Shown here: positions 18,682 to 27,251 of the stretch, in pieces | Layout: the number at the start of each line of letters is the position of its first letter | How positions within the stretch are numbered: the first letter of the stretch is position 1 | Origin: an uncultured Deferribacteraceae bacterium | GTDB lineage: Bacteria; Chrysiogenota; Deferribacteres; Deferribacterales; Mucispirillaceae | Length of the DNA stretch: 64,000 nucleotides | Assembly: GCA_947041165.1 (NCBI GenBank) | Contig: CAMRCY010000005.1 | Coordinates: 1-64,000, forward strand | Reading direction: 5' to 3' | Program-made: the position numbers and the translations under genes | Notes under the pieces: generated by a model | The model's database searches: none | Seen by the model: only the letters and a program-made list of their open reading frames with translations | Told to the model about the DNA's origin: nothing

Positions 18682-20445
18682 TTAATAAACTCTTGCTTTT
18701 GGTTCAAAACTTTCTACTGTAAGTGGTTTTAATCTAACAGCTCTATACTCAACCTTGATATCTTTACCGTTTGAAGTTATATCAGTGTGTTTTAAGAAAT
18801 TCTTGTCATCTCTATCTGGATAGTCATCTCTATAATGTCCACCACGAGATTCTTTTCTTGCAAGTGCACCTTCAGTCGCAGCTCTTGCTACTAATATCAT
18901 ATTGTTTAACTCTAACGCCTCAACAAGATCTAAATTGTAAACTGATGATTTATCAGCAACTTTATAATCTTCTATCAACGACTCTAATTCAATTAAATCT
19001 TTACGAGCAGTTGTCATCAATTCTTCAGTTCTGAAAACTCCAACATTTTTTTGCATAGTTTTAGTTAATTTTGAGTATAATGGGCCAAATGTGTTCTTAC
19101 CAGTTCCATTTGCAAATTTATTAAGTAACGCAATACCTTCACTACCAGCGTTCTCTGGAAGTTCTGCAAATGCATTTTCCTTAGCATATAAAGCCGCTTG
19201 CTCACCTGTTGTTCTACCAAATACAACTAAATCTAGTAATGAGTTAGTTCCAAGTCTGTTTGCACCGTGAACTGAATTAGCTGCACACTCGCCTGCTGCA
19301 AAAAATCCAGGAACATCAACCTCTTTGCCACCTTTCATAGTAACAACTTGACCTAAATAGTTAGTTGGTATTCCACCATTTTGATAATGCGCTGTTGGAA
19401 CAACTGGAATAGGATCTTTAATACAATCTACTCCTGCAAATACTAATGATAGTTCATGAATTCCTGGTAATTTTTCTAAAATAGCCTCTTTACCGATATG
19501 ATCTATCTTTAATAATATATGATCTTTATCTGGACCTGCTCCGTTACCATCTAATATCTCTTTCTGCATTGAACGTGATACGATATCTCGTGGTGCTAAA
19601 TCTTTAATAGTTGGAGCATATTTTTCCATGAAACGCTCGCCCTTACCATTTAATAATATACCACCCTCTCCTCTAACACCCTCAGTAATTAAATTACCTG
19701 CAGTGTAAACACCTGTTGGATGAAATTGGAACGACTCAGCGTCACACCATGAGAAACCTGCTCTCATCGCTAATGCTAATCCATCACCAGTATTTATATG
19801 TGCATTTGAGTTTGTTTCATATATTCTACAATTTCCACCTGTTGCAAATATAACAGCTTTTGCATGGAACATATGTAAACTACCATTTTGAAGATCCATA
19901 GCTAATACACCGACTACTGCATCGCCATTCTTAATTAACTCTAATGCATAAAATTCTGAGTAAAACTCTGTGCCTTGTGCAACTGATTTTTCATATAACG
20001 TCTGAAGCATAGCGTGACCTGTTCTATCTGCAACGTAACAAGCACGTTTTACTGGACGCTTACCGTATTCAGCTGTGTGTCCACCAAATGGACGTTGAGC
20101 AATCTTGCCCTCAGCTGTTCTGTTAAATGGTAGACCTAGATGCTCTAATGCTATGATCATCTCTGGTGCCATACGACACATATACTCTGCTGAATCTTGA
20201 TCACAAAGATAATCAGATCCCTTAACTGTATCAAACATATGCCAATGCCAGTTATCTGGCTCTAAGTTACCAAGTGCTGCAGCTATTCCGCCTTGTGCTG
20301 AAATTGTGTGGCTTCTTGTTGGATAAACTTCTGATATAACAGCTGTTTTAACATGTTGTGATGCAACCTGTGCAGCATTTAAGCCAGCGCCACCTGCTCC
20401 CACAACTAAAACATCATATTTATGAGTTTCTATTTTAATCGACAT
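18682..20445 (-). CDS. sdhA: Succinate dehydrogenase flavoprotein subunit
   Basis: 587 aa, standard length. The FAD-binding Rossmann motif is VVGAGGAGLNAA. SHTISAQGGIAAALGN carries the His that binds FAD covalently in this family. RPFGGHTAEYGK, LAPRDIVSRSM (active-site Arg) and HGANRLGTNSLLDLVVFGR are catalytic and binding segments. It oxidises succinate to fumarate in the TCA cycle. AAGGTG lies 5 nt before the ATG. The SdhE-type flavinylation factor encoded at 22699-23001 probably inserts its FAD. Confidence 0.97.
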   Translation of the reverse strand: MSIKIETHKYDVLVVGAGGAGLNAAQVASQHVKTAVISEVYPTRSHTISAQGGIAAALGNLEPDNWHWHMFDTVKGSDYLCDQDSAEYMCRMAPEMIIALEHLGLPFNRTAEGKIAQRPFGGHTAEYGKRPVKRACYVADRTGHAMLQTLYEKSVAQGTEFYSEFYALELIKNGDAVVGVLAMDLQNGSLHMFHAKAVIFATGGNCRIYETNSNAHINTGDGLALAMRAGFSWCDAESFQFHPTGVYTAGNLITEGVRGEGGILLNGKGERFMEKYAPTIKDLAPRDIVSRSMQKEILDGNGAGPDKDHILLKIDHIGKEAILEKLPGIHELSLVFAGVDCIKDPIPVVPTAHYQNGGIPTNYLGQVVTMKGGKEVDVPGFFAAGECAANSVHGANRLGTNSLLDLVVFGRTTGEQAALYAKENAFAELPENAGSEGIALLNKFANGTGKNTFGPLYSKLTKTMQKNVGVFRTEELMTTARKDLIELESLIEDYKVADKSSVYNLDLVEALELNNMILVARAATEGALARKESRGGHYRDDYPDRDDKNFLKHTDITSNGKDIKVEYRAVRLKPLTVESFEPKARVY

Positions 20446-20480
20446 TTTTTCACCTTTAATTTATTAAGATACGTATAACT

Positions 20481-20795
20481 CTATGGAAGCAAGCCTAGAC
20501 CTAAAATAATCATAGCTACCCCTATTGCCCAGTATATAAGAAGTAATATAAATCTTTTACCTATTCCTGAAACATAATCATCTGTGATCATCTTTAAACC
20601 ATTAACAGCGTGAAAAACCCCAAAGATTAAAACAAACCCTAATACCAATCTATTCATACCGTCATAAGCGCCTGTTATCATTCCGCCTATATGAAATGTT
20701 AGTGCAAACATCAGAATAACAGCTGATACTCGTTGTAACATCCAACCTAGTGTTCCGTTATTTCCTGTGCCTGTAAATTTATATCTATTATCCAT
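20481..20795 (-). CDS. sdhD: Succinate dehydrogenase membrane anchor SdhD
   Basis: 104 aa with three transmembrane helices (about 18-38, 48-68, 82-102). RVSAVILMFALTFHIGG holds the Ser/Arg and His found near the quinone and heme sites of SdhC/SdhD anchors. The ATG overlaps the sdhC stop (TAATG) and GGGGTG lies before it, so the two anchors are translationally coupled. It forms the quinone-reducing membrane part of complex II with SdhC. Confidence 0.87.
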   Translation of the reverse strand: MDNRYKFTGTGNNGTLGWMLQRVSAVILMFALTFHIGGMITGAYDGMNRLVLGFVLIFGVFHAVNGLKMITDDYVSGIGKRFILLLIYWAIGVAMIILGLGLLP

Positions 20796-21160
20796 TAAAT
20801 CACCCCTTTAGACATAAAAGTGATACCAACAACTGACAATATTATTACTGTCAACACAAAAACAATGCCTAGATATTTATTAAATTTGTCTCTGTCTGAT
20901 GCATTAGCAAACTCCATAAGTAGTATACGTAATCCGTTTAACGTGTGAAATACAAACGATACTATCATTATAGACTTAACTATAGGATTTGCTAAAAGTG
21001 TTGGCAAAAACGCACAAACACCTGATGAACCTAGCATGTGAAACAAAAAATAAACTACTAGTATAACTGCTGTAATACGATGCAACATCCAAGCTATCAT
21101 TCCGGGATGTCTTTTGTATCCCACCTTCTTTGGATAGGACAGTAGATCTTTTCTTGGCAT
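20795..21160 (-). CDS. sdhC: Succinate dehydrogenase cytochrome b subunit SdhC
   Basis: 121 aa from the ATG at 21160 (MPRKDLLSYPKKVGYKRHPG). An earlier ATG at 21166 is only one base from the AGGAG, whereas 21160 has normal 7-nt spacing. Three transmembrane helices follow. HRITAVILVVYFLFHMLG resembles the SdhD segment, with conserved Arg, Thr and His. It is the first gene of sdhCDAB, preceded by a well-formed promoter about 350 nt upstream. Confidence 0.87.
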   Translation of the reverse strand: MPRKDLLSYPKKVGYKRHPGMIAWMLHRITAVILVVYFLFHMLGSSGVCAFLPTLLANPIVKSIMIVSFVFHTLNGLRILLMEFANASDRDKFNKYLGIVFVLTVIILSVVGITFMSKGVI

Positions 21161-21515
21161 AACCATACTCCTAATTATAAAAATTTATTTGACTCTTATT
21201 TGGCGAACTTATTACCAACTAAACAAAATTGTCACATACATTACTACTAACTTAAATTAACCACTACTAAATTGACGCAACTTAATAACTGCCAAAACAA
21301 CTTAATGAATAAAACATAATATATCTGATAATTAGAAATTCTTTGAAATGTTAATCAACAAAAGATCATCATATTTAACTCTTACTGACGATCTGGAATA
21401 TCAATCGACAAACAAACAATATGTTTAGTGGTTATAAACCACGCAAAATATTAATCAATTTAAAAAAAATGATAAAACTACGTATTTGAAAGTACAATAT
21501 AAAACTTGGAGTAGC

Positions 21516-21544
21516 ATTATCTTATTTCAAAGTGAGATTGTCAA
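21516..21544 (-). promoter_or_regulatory. Sigma-70-type promoter for sdhCDAB
   Basis: On the minus strand TTGACA (21539-21544) is separated by 17 bp from GATAAT (21516-21521). This is a near-consensus promoter, directed at sdhC with a 5' leader of about 350 nt. Confidence 0.7.
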
Positions 21545-21945
21545 CTAAAAATAGAAAAAACATAATAATTAATTAAATGAGTAGTAAGCTGTTTTATAAA
21601 ATAAAATATCAACGATCTCTAGACATAAGAAGATTATAACTAGGCTCTATATAGAATATCTATATCGCTCTCCACAGCAAAGTATACGTATTCACTAATG
21701 ATTAGGTAAAACCTGTTAATAGTTTCGATTTGAAAAACCTTTATAAATAAAGGGTATTATAGCTGTTGACAAAAAATAGCCTTAACTATCAACAACTTAA
21801 CTAAAAAGCCTTTTAATCACTATACTTTTGAATAGTTGATATAAAAACAAGATATTATTGTGTTAAAACTGTTAAAAGAGGACATATATCCACGAAATGA
21901 CTTGAGAAATCAACCCTCAATACTATTTGCTTAAATTTTAAGCAG

Positions 21946-21974
21946 TTGACTCTATTTATATTTATATGAATAAT
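21946..21974 (+). promoter_or_regulatory. Candidate promoter for the DUF2007 gene
   Basis: TTGACT (21946-21951), 17-bp spacer, AATAAT (21969-21974), about 60 bp before the start codon at 22039. Confidence 0.5.
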
Positions 21975-22038
21975 CTGCTCATCTTTATCTTTAAATAAAA
22001 GGATTGTTTTTTAGATATGTTTAATATAAAATCTAGTA

Positions 22039-22362
22039 ATGAAATGTGTTAAGGTTTATACAAAAAGGAAACTTGCTGATGTCGATGCCTCTAGATTACT
22101 ATCTAATAGTATTCCATGTATCGTTTTTGGACATGAATTAACCCCTAAAATAGTAACTATTGATAGTGGTGCAAACTTAGTTGAACTTTGTGTTGAAGAT
22201 AAATATTTCACACGTGCAGAAGCCATAATTAATAATACCGATCCAGCTATAGTTAAAATTTTCAAAATATTAACATATAAAAATCACCATAAACAGATAG
22301 CGATAAGAAATAAAAAACTTAAACAACTTGAAAGAAATGAAAAAAATGATGGTAAGAAATAG
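22039..22362 (+). CDS. DUF2007-like putative signal-transducing protein
   Basis: 107 aa. The N-terminal about 70 residues (VKVYTKRKLADVDASRLLSN, ending in LCVEDKYFTRAEAII) have the pattern of DUF2007, a small ferredoxin-like domain of unknown role. The C-terminal about 35 residues are highly basic (KNHHKQIAIRNKKLKQLE). No ribosome-binding site lies at normal spacing from the ATG. AAGGA is about 36 nt upstream and instead precedes an 11-codon mini-ORF overlapping this start, which may allow coupling. Family assignment is tentative. Confidence 0.65.
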   Translation: MKCVKVYTKRKLADVDASRLLSNSIPCIVFGHELTPKIVTIDSGANLVELCVEDKYFTRAEAIINNTDPAIVKIFKILTYKNHHKQIAIRNKKLKQLERNEKNDGKK

Positions 22363-22410
22363 TAAACTTAGAAAATACGATACCATCTATCTAATTATAA
22401 TCTCATAAAA

Positions 22411-22670
22411 ACATATAATCAATTTACGTGCAAAATCATATATACTATTAATATATGCAAAACTCATATCTGCTAAATTACACATATAATCAATTTACGT
22501 GCAAAATCATATATACTATTAATATATGTAAAACTCACATCAGCTAAATTACACATATAATTAATTTACGTGCAAAATCATATATACTGTTAATATATGC
22601 AAAACTCACATCTGCTAAATTACACATATAATCAATTTACGTACAAAATCATATATACTATTAATATATG
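22411..22670. repeat. Four tandem copies of a 71-bp unit with internal dyad symmetry
   Basis: Copies start at 22411, 22482, 22553 and 22624, the last truncated near 22670. Each begins acatataatcaatttacgtg and contains catatat-actatta-atatatg, a 7-bp inverted repeat with a 7-nt loop. Copies differ at only a few positions. The array fills the gap between two convergent genes and could act as a set of hairpins or binding sites. Confidence 0.9.
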
Positions 22671-22698
22671 CCTCAACTGATATAGAAGATATCACAAC

Positions 22699-23001
22699 TT
22701 ATTTTGTGTTTTGTTTGATAGACTCATCTCTATATGTGCGTGAGTAGTTCTCAACCTCTAATAAAATTTCTTGATCGTATCGATCTTTAAAGTCTGTATG
22801 TTTTTTAACACCCATAATTATATCGAAAAGATCGTTATCATATATATCTCGAAGTAATATATTTAATCGTTCTAACTTCTCATCGCTATAATTTTCAAAT
22901 ACGATTTCCTCAACAAAACCTTTTATCACATACTCATTCTCTAACATAGCTCTGCGTGCTGCTTGGAAACATGCTTTCTTGTATAAAGGGTTATTTATCA
23001 T
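22699..23001 (-). CDS. sdhE: SdhE-like FAD assembly factor for succinate dehydrogenase
   Basis: 100 aa. The segment RRAMLENEYVIKGFVEEIVF, then NILLRDIYDNDLFDIIMG, follows the SdhE/SDHAF2 pattern (RRGMLELD, about 25 residues, then LLExxDPDLxxWLxG). The usual RGxxE motif appears as RAMLE, with Gly replaced by Ala. SdhE proteins promote covalent flavinylation of SdhA. It is on the same strand as sdhCDAB and about 1.5 kb before it, which supports the assignment. GAGGA precedes the ATG. The charged C-terminus extends about 15 residues past the core. Confidence 0.72.
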   Translation of the reverse strand: MINNPLYKKACFQAARRAMLENEYVIKGFVEEIVFENYSDEKLERLNILLRDIYDNDLFDIIMGVKKHTDFKDRYDQEILLEVENYSRTYRDESIKQNTK

Positions 23002-23130
23002 AATGTCCTCGCTTTAATATATATACTACCTACCCATTTCTAACCTTTATAGATAATAATTGCAATAATTATAATGATTGGCATAAACATTGCTTTACTA
23101 AAACCAACTAATATATGAAGTGGGTATTTT

Positions 23131-23313
23131 ATGTCAAACTCTAATAATAAACTTAAAGTTCAAAATCAAAAACAGATAGATAAACAACAAGATAACTATA
23201 ATCTATTAAATAATTCTGATAAACAGTTGTCGGATTTAGATAAATCCATTTTAGAACTTTATGAGCTTATCGAGAACCTAAAAGAGAAAAGTGAAAACAG
23301 AATAAATAAGTAA
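23131..23313 (+). CDS. Small Lys/Asn/Gln-rich hypothetical protein
   Basis: 60 aa with no recognised family. The N-terminal half is Asn/Gln/Lys-rich and the C-terminal half (DLDKSILELYELIENLKEKS) is a likely amphipathic helix or coiled coil. AAGTGGG lies a few bases before the ATG. It is divergent from the SdhE-like gene. Coding status is plausible but unproven. Confidence 0.45.
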   Translation: MSNSNNKLKVQNQKQIDKQQDNYNLLNNSDKQLSDLDKSILELYELIENLKEKSENRINK

Positions 23314-23416
23314 TATCCATAAATATATTGACACTTGTCAATATAATCAATAAAATCAACATATATCTATATTTTCTATGATCATGTCATTAAAACTTAT
23401 TATATAGCCATATTTG

Positions 23417-23444
23417 TTGCACTAGAATAAATTAATTATATAAT
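23417..23444 (+). promoter_or_regulatory. Candidate promoter for the 314-aa membrane-anchored protein
   Basis: TTGCAC (23417-23422), 16-bp spacer, TATAAT (23439-23444), about 115 bp before the ATG at 23562. Confidence 0.55.
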
Positions 23445-23561
23445 AGGTCAACCTTGATCGTAATAGATATTCCTTAACAGGTAGTTATTGCTATAAACAA
23501 TAATCATTTATGTTAAGTATCAACTAAAATAACTAATAATCATTTTAATCGAGGTGTTCGT

Positions 23562-24506
23562 ATGGATAAAGATATCAAAGCTGTGAAAAGTAGCCTTTCT
23601 GCACCAAAAAACAAGCCAGCTAAAAAAAGTGGTAGTAAAAAAATAGTTTTTATTATCTTTTTCACTTTCCTTGTAATTATTTCTGTAGGGATTATCTCAC
23701 TACATCTATACTCAAACTACAAACTAAATGCTGTGTTGAAATCTACTATTAGATCTGTTCGTGGAAATACAGAACTATCTTACGCTAAAGCTGAATACAC
23801 TTTCTGGAATAAACAACTGCGTATCGACGATTTAACTGTTGTGTATGGTGATTCAACTGTTGCAAAATTTGGTACAGTACATCTTCCTAATATTGGGTTT
23901 CAAGAAAATCTGCTTTCTGATCTCTCATTTACATTTGAGAATGCTCAATTAAATCTTTCTGCACCTGTCTTTAAAATGTTAGGTAAACGAATTGAAACAT
24001 TAGGATATAACCCTTTATATTTTAAAGGCTCGGTGGCTATAAAATATAATACTACTCATAAAAATTTAACAGTTAACACTTTTGAACTTGATATTAAAAA
24101 CTTAGGTACATTAAATGTAGAGTTTGAAATACCTAATGTGGAAACTAAATACGATCTACTTAATAATAGTTTTGACAGACTTAGAATAAATTTTGTTAAT
24201 AACGGTATCATTAACGAAGTTGTACGCAGTTACGCTACAAGTAGAGGATATGATATTATACAAGGTAAAGAGGTTGCTCTTTACAGATTAAAAACTGTGA
24301 TGTCTAAATATAAGCCTATTAGTAACCAATATAGACAGTTAACTAGTTTATATGATTTTATGGAAAATTCGTCTGAGATACTTTTTTCATCAGATGTTAG
24401 AACTGATCTTGCACTTAAAGATCTAATCGAAATCATGAACGCTAAAAACTATAACAGTATCGTGAGAGCTATACTTAATTTACCACTTATAATTATAACA
24501 AAATAA
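23562..24506 (+). CDS. Unknown membrane-anchored protein, 314 aa
   Basis: Not recognised. The cytoplasmic N-terminus is Lys-rich (KNKPAKKSGSKK), a single membrane helix follows (about residues 27-49, IVFIIFFTFLVIISVGIISL), and the remaining about 260 residues would be periplasmic. Strands such as ELSYAKAEYTFWNKQLRIDD and NVEFEIPNVETKYDLL give an alternating beta pattern reminiscent of AsmA or YdgA-like proteins, which is only a guess. GAGGTG precedes the ATG and a promoter lies upstream. A bidirectional hairpin follows the stop. Its last codons are duplicated just downstream. Confidence 0.75.
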   Translation: MDKDIKAVKSSLSAPKNKPAKKSGSKKIVFIIFFTFLVIISVGIISLHLYSNYKLNAVLKSTIRSVRGNTELSYAKAEYTFWNKQLRIDDLTVVYGDSTVAKFGTVHLPNIGFQENLLSDLSFTFENAQLNLSAPVFKMLGKRIETLGYNPLYFKGSVAIKYNTTHKNLTVNTFELDIKNLGTLNVEFEIPNVETKYDLLNNSFDRLRINFVNNGIINEVVRSYATSRGYDIIQGKEVALYRLKTVMSKYKPISNQYRQLTSLYDFMENSSEILFSSDVRTDLALKDLIEIMNAKNYNSIVRAILNLPLIIITK

Positions 24507-24519
24507 TTTACCACTTATA
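24476..24519. repeat. 28-bp duplication of a gene 3' end
   Basis: taatttaccacttata occurs at 24476, inside the last codons of the 314-aa gene, and again at 24504, across and after its stop codon. Confidence 0.8.
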
Positions 24520-24525
24520 GATAAT

Positions 24526-24564
24526 AAAAAAGATCCTCTTTAAATAATTAAAGGGGATCTTTTT
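24526..24564 (+). terminator. Bidirectional intrinsic terminator
   Basis: AAAAAGATCCTCTTTA (24526-24541) pairs with TAAAGGGGATCTTTTT (24549-24564) with one mismatch around a 7-nt loop. The ends are A-rich and T-rich, so it can serve the plus-strand 314-aa gene and possibly copA from the other side. Confidence 0.85.
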
Positions 24565-24669
24565 ATGTGAACTTAAATTGATATAATAAAACTCTACACC
24601 GTAAAATATTAATCCGCAAAATCTAAACCATTAACATAAAACCACTAACTTTAAACCAATTAATATTAT

Positions 24670-26898
24670 CTACTTAAAAAGTTTTAATCTAAGTGAATTA
24701 GATATAACTGTGATTGATGATGCTGCCATCACTATACCTGCGATCGCTGGATTAAGCATCATTCCTGTTATAGGATAAAGCACTCCTGCTGCAACTGGGA
24801 TCGCTATAACATTATAAATAAATGCTAAAAATAAATTCTCACGTATTATCACTGCTGATCGTTTTGCAACTCTCACTGTAAACAATATCTTTATAAGCTC
24901 ATTTCTAATAATCATTATATCGCTTGAATTGATCGCAATATCTGTTGCTGATCCGAGCGATAAACCGATATCTGCCTTAGATAACGCTATTGAATCATTG
25001 ATCCCATCTCCAACCATAGCAACCTTTCTGCCCTCTTCTTGAAACTCTGATATAATAGTAAATTTATCGTGAGGCGATACACTATTATAAAACCTTTCAA
25101 CACCTAAAATATCTGCAACCTTTTTAACCGAATTATGATTATCTCCTGATAATATCACAGGCTCAATCGATAACGCTTTTAATCCATTAATTAACTCTAC
25201 AGCGTTATCACGAAGTCTATCTCCTAACAACATTCTGCCTGCAAGCTTATTACCGATTGCAATATAAACTGTTGTATCATCTGTTTCACTATCACTTGCA
25301 TCTAACTCCGATATATCAATATTATTATTAAGCAGTAATAGTTCGTTACCGATAAGGATTTCCTCACCTATAACTATCGCCTTAACGCCTTGTCCTGCAA
25401 TGTTTTCATAATCTTCAACATCTAGCCTATTCTTATCTAACACGACACTCTTCTCACCTACAATACGATTATCACGATTGTTTTCAACATCTATATTATT
25501 ATTTTCATCAAGGCTACTACCAACCTCTAAATATGACACAATTGATCTTGCTATAAAATGCTCTGATTTACTTTCAACAAGTTGCAGTAACGATCTTACT
25601 TTCTCTTCATCAAAACTATTATAAATATCAAAACTTCTAACCTCAAACTTACCATCAGTTAATGTTCCTGTTTTATCAAACACAACTACATTAATATCTC
25701 TTGCACGTTCTAAAATCTCACCGTTACGAATTAATACCCCTTCCTTTGCAGCTCTGCCAACAGTTGCTATAATCGCTGTAGGGATTGCAAGCCCTAAAGC
25801 ACACGGACAAGCTATAACTAAGATTGATACAAACGGGATAATACTTACGGGGATTGATCCTGTTGAGATAAACCAAAAAATAAATGTTACAGTAGCGATT
25901 GATAAAACTACTGGCGTAAAAATAGATGAAATCTTATCAGCTAATCGTTCAATAGAGGCTTTATGCATTGAGGCTTCAAGAACTGATTTTGTGATCGCTG
26001 CCAAAACTGTATCTTTACCTAATTTTAATGATTGATATGTTGCTGATCCATTAAGTACCATTGTGCCTGTATATATTTTATGACTAAACTCTTTCTTAAT
26101 AGGTTTTGACTCACCAGTTAATAACGACTCATCAATAACTATGTGTCCGTTTATAATCTCGCCGTCTGTTGGAACAGTATCGCCTGCCTTTAGAATAATT
26201 ATATCGTTAATGCCTATATCTGATATATTCTTTTCAACCTGATCTCCATCAATAATAACCGTAGCTTTTTTAGGTGATAAACTTATTAATGAATTAATCT
26301 CCTTAGATACATCTCGTTTCGCTCTATCCTCTAACGATCTTCCTAGCAGAAGAAATGTTATAATGATAGCTGATGATTCAAAATATAGTTCGTGATGCGA
26401 TCTACCTAACAGTAATAATACCGTTGAATATATAAACGCTGTAAAAGTTCCGAGCGTTACAAGTGAGTTCATACCCGAGCTTAACGGCTTTTTAAACGCT
26501 GGAACATAGAACGGATATCCACCATAAAATAGAACAACTGCTGATAATACAAATTGTATATATCCAGAATATGGAACATTGAAATCAATTATCATCGATC
26601 CCATAGATAAAATAAACACTATTACACTAAAAGGTAATGTTATTAAAAATCTTCTAAAAAGTTTGCGACCCTTAGAGTTATCTATTATATCATCTAATGA
26701 AGGCGTAAAACCTGCTTTTCTGATAGCTTCAAAGATCGATTCAACATCAGTATCGTCGTTCACAATAATCATTGCACGATTTGTTGCAAGGCTTACTGAT
26801 ACCGAAATAACTGTTTTATCTTTTGATATTACTTTCTCAACTCTATTCACGCAAGCAGCACAACTCATTCCTGCGATTGATATATCTATCTGTTTCAT
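24670..26898 (-). CDS. copA: Copper-type heavy-metal P-type ATPase
   Basis: 742 aa. One N-terminal metal-binding domain (GMSCAACVNRVEK, Cys13 and Cys16), eight predicted helices, the membrane metal motif CPC in VIACPCALGLAIPTA, phosphorylation site DKTGTLTDG, actuator LLTGESKP and hinge GDGINDSIALSKADIGLSLG. These place it among Cu(I) exporters (CopA type). The ATP-domain motif, usually SEHPL, reads SEHFIA, so Pro is replaced by Phe. An Asn/Asp-rich insertion of about 20 residues (DENNNIDVENNRDN) follows. It is divergent from the pseudo-receiver/dnaE pair. Confidence 0.92.
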   Translation of the reverse strand: MKQIDISIAGMSCAACVNRVEKVISKDKTVISVSVSLATNRAMIIVNDDTDVESIFEAIRKAGFTPSLDDIIDNSKGRKLFRRFLITLPFSVIVFILSMGSMIIDFNVPYSGYIQFVLSAVVLFYGGYPFYVPAFKKPLSSGMNSLVTLGTFTAFIYSTVLLLLGRSHHELYFESSAIIITFLLLGRSLEDRAKRDVSKEINSLISLSPKKATVIIDGDQVEKNISDIGINDIIILKAGDTVPTDGEIINGHIVIDESLLTGESKPIKKEFSHKIYTGTMVLNGSATYQSLKLGKDTVLAAITKSVLEASMHKASIERLADKISSIFTPVVLSIATVTFIFWFISTGSIPVSIIPFVSILVIACPCALGLAIPTAIIATVGRAAKEGVLIRNGEILERARDINVVVFDKTGTLTDGKFEVRSFDIYNSFDEEKVRSLLQLVESKSEHFIARSIVSYLEVGSSLDENNNIDVENNRDNRIVGEKSVVLDKNRLDVEDYENIAGQGVKAIVIGEEILIGNELLLLNNNIDISELDASDSETDDTTVYIAIGNKLAGRMLLGDRLRDNAVELINGLKALSIEPVILSGDNHNSVKKVADILGVERFYNSVSPHDKFTIISEFQEEGRKVAMVGDGINDSIALSKADIGLSLGSATDIAINSSDIMIIRNELIKILFTVRVAKRSAVIIRENLFLAFIYNVIAIPVAAGVLYPITGMMLNPAIAGIVMAASSITVISNSLRLKLFK

Positions 26899-26969
26899 AA
26901 TTTACCTTTAACTATATTTTTTTTTAATAATTGCAAAAATCCATATTTCATAATATCATAGCAGTGTTT

Positions 26970-27251
26970 ATGAAAATTGGTATATATATTATAGAAGAAG
27001 ATCTTGCTATCGCTATTAAAACCTTTCTAAATTTAAGAAATATTAATAGTGATATAATCAACATCAAAAATCTCCAACTGGATTTATACGATATAATAAT
27101 AGTAGAAAGTTGTAGAGGTGATTTAGTTCTAAATAAACGTAAACTTACTTTAACAACTGATTTATCACTTAAAAAAGATCCATACCATATATGTACTCCT
27201 TTTACTGCAACAGAACTCTTACTTAAAATTGAGGAACTAAAAAACAGATGA
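26970..27251 (+). CDS. Degenerate response-regulator receiver domain, coupled to dnaE
   Basis: 93 aa from the ATG at 26970 (MKIGIYIIEEDLAIAIKTFL); GTG at 26964 is an alternative, and neither has a clear ribosome-binding site. The layout is that of a CheY-like receiver: acidic pair IEED after strand 1, a YDIIIVE strand, and an ending CTPFTATELLLKIEELKNR that parallels the KPFxxxELLxRIxxLL of receivers. The phosphorylated Asp reads Glu or is missing, and the conserved Lys is Thr, so it is probably not phosphorylated. Its stop overlaps the dnaE ATG (ATGA). The receiver assignment is inference. Confidence 0.6.
   Translation: MKIGIYIIEEDLAIAIKTFLNLRNINSDIINIKNLQLDLYDIIIVESCRGDLVLNKRKLTLTTDLSLKKDPYHICTPFTATELLLKIEELKNR

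Larger units (their letters stand above)
21161..22038. other. 870-bp divergent intergenic region
   Basis: No gene is supported here. It holds the minus-strand sdh promoter (21516-21544), a plus-strand promoter candidate (21946-21974) and an 11-codon open frame (22017-22052, MFNIKSSNEMC) that overlaps the start of the DUF2007 gene. The about 350-nt sdh leader (21161-21509) shows no riboswitch or leader peptide that I recognise. Confidence 0.5.

Noticed and set aside
21161-22038. Replication origin in the long AT-rich gap
   Set aside because: I found no cluster of DnaA boxes or origin genes; the gap is explained by two divergent promoters and a long leader.
22017-22052. 11-codon ORF overlapping the DUF2007 start as a regulatory leader peptide
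   Set aside because: There is no codon bias or pause motif in it, and the AAGGA is 14 nt before it; it may be chance.
22411-22670. CRISPR or REP-type element
   Set aside because: The 71-bp units are contiguous and nearly identical with no spacer sequence, and only one locus is seen.
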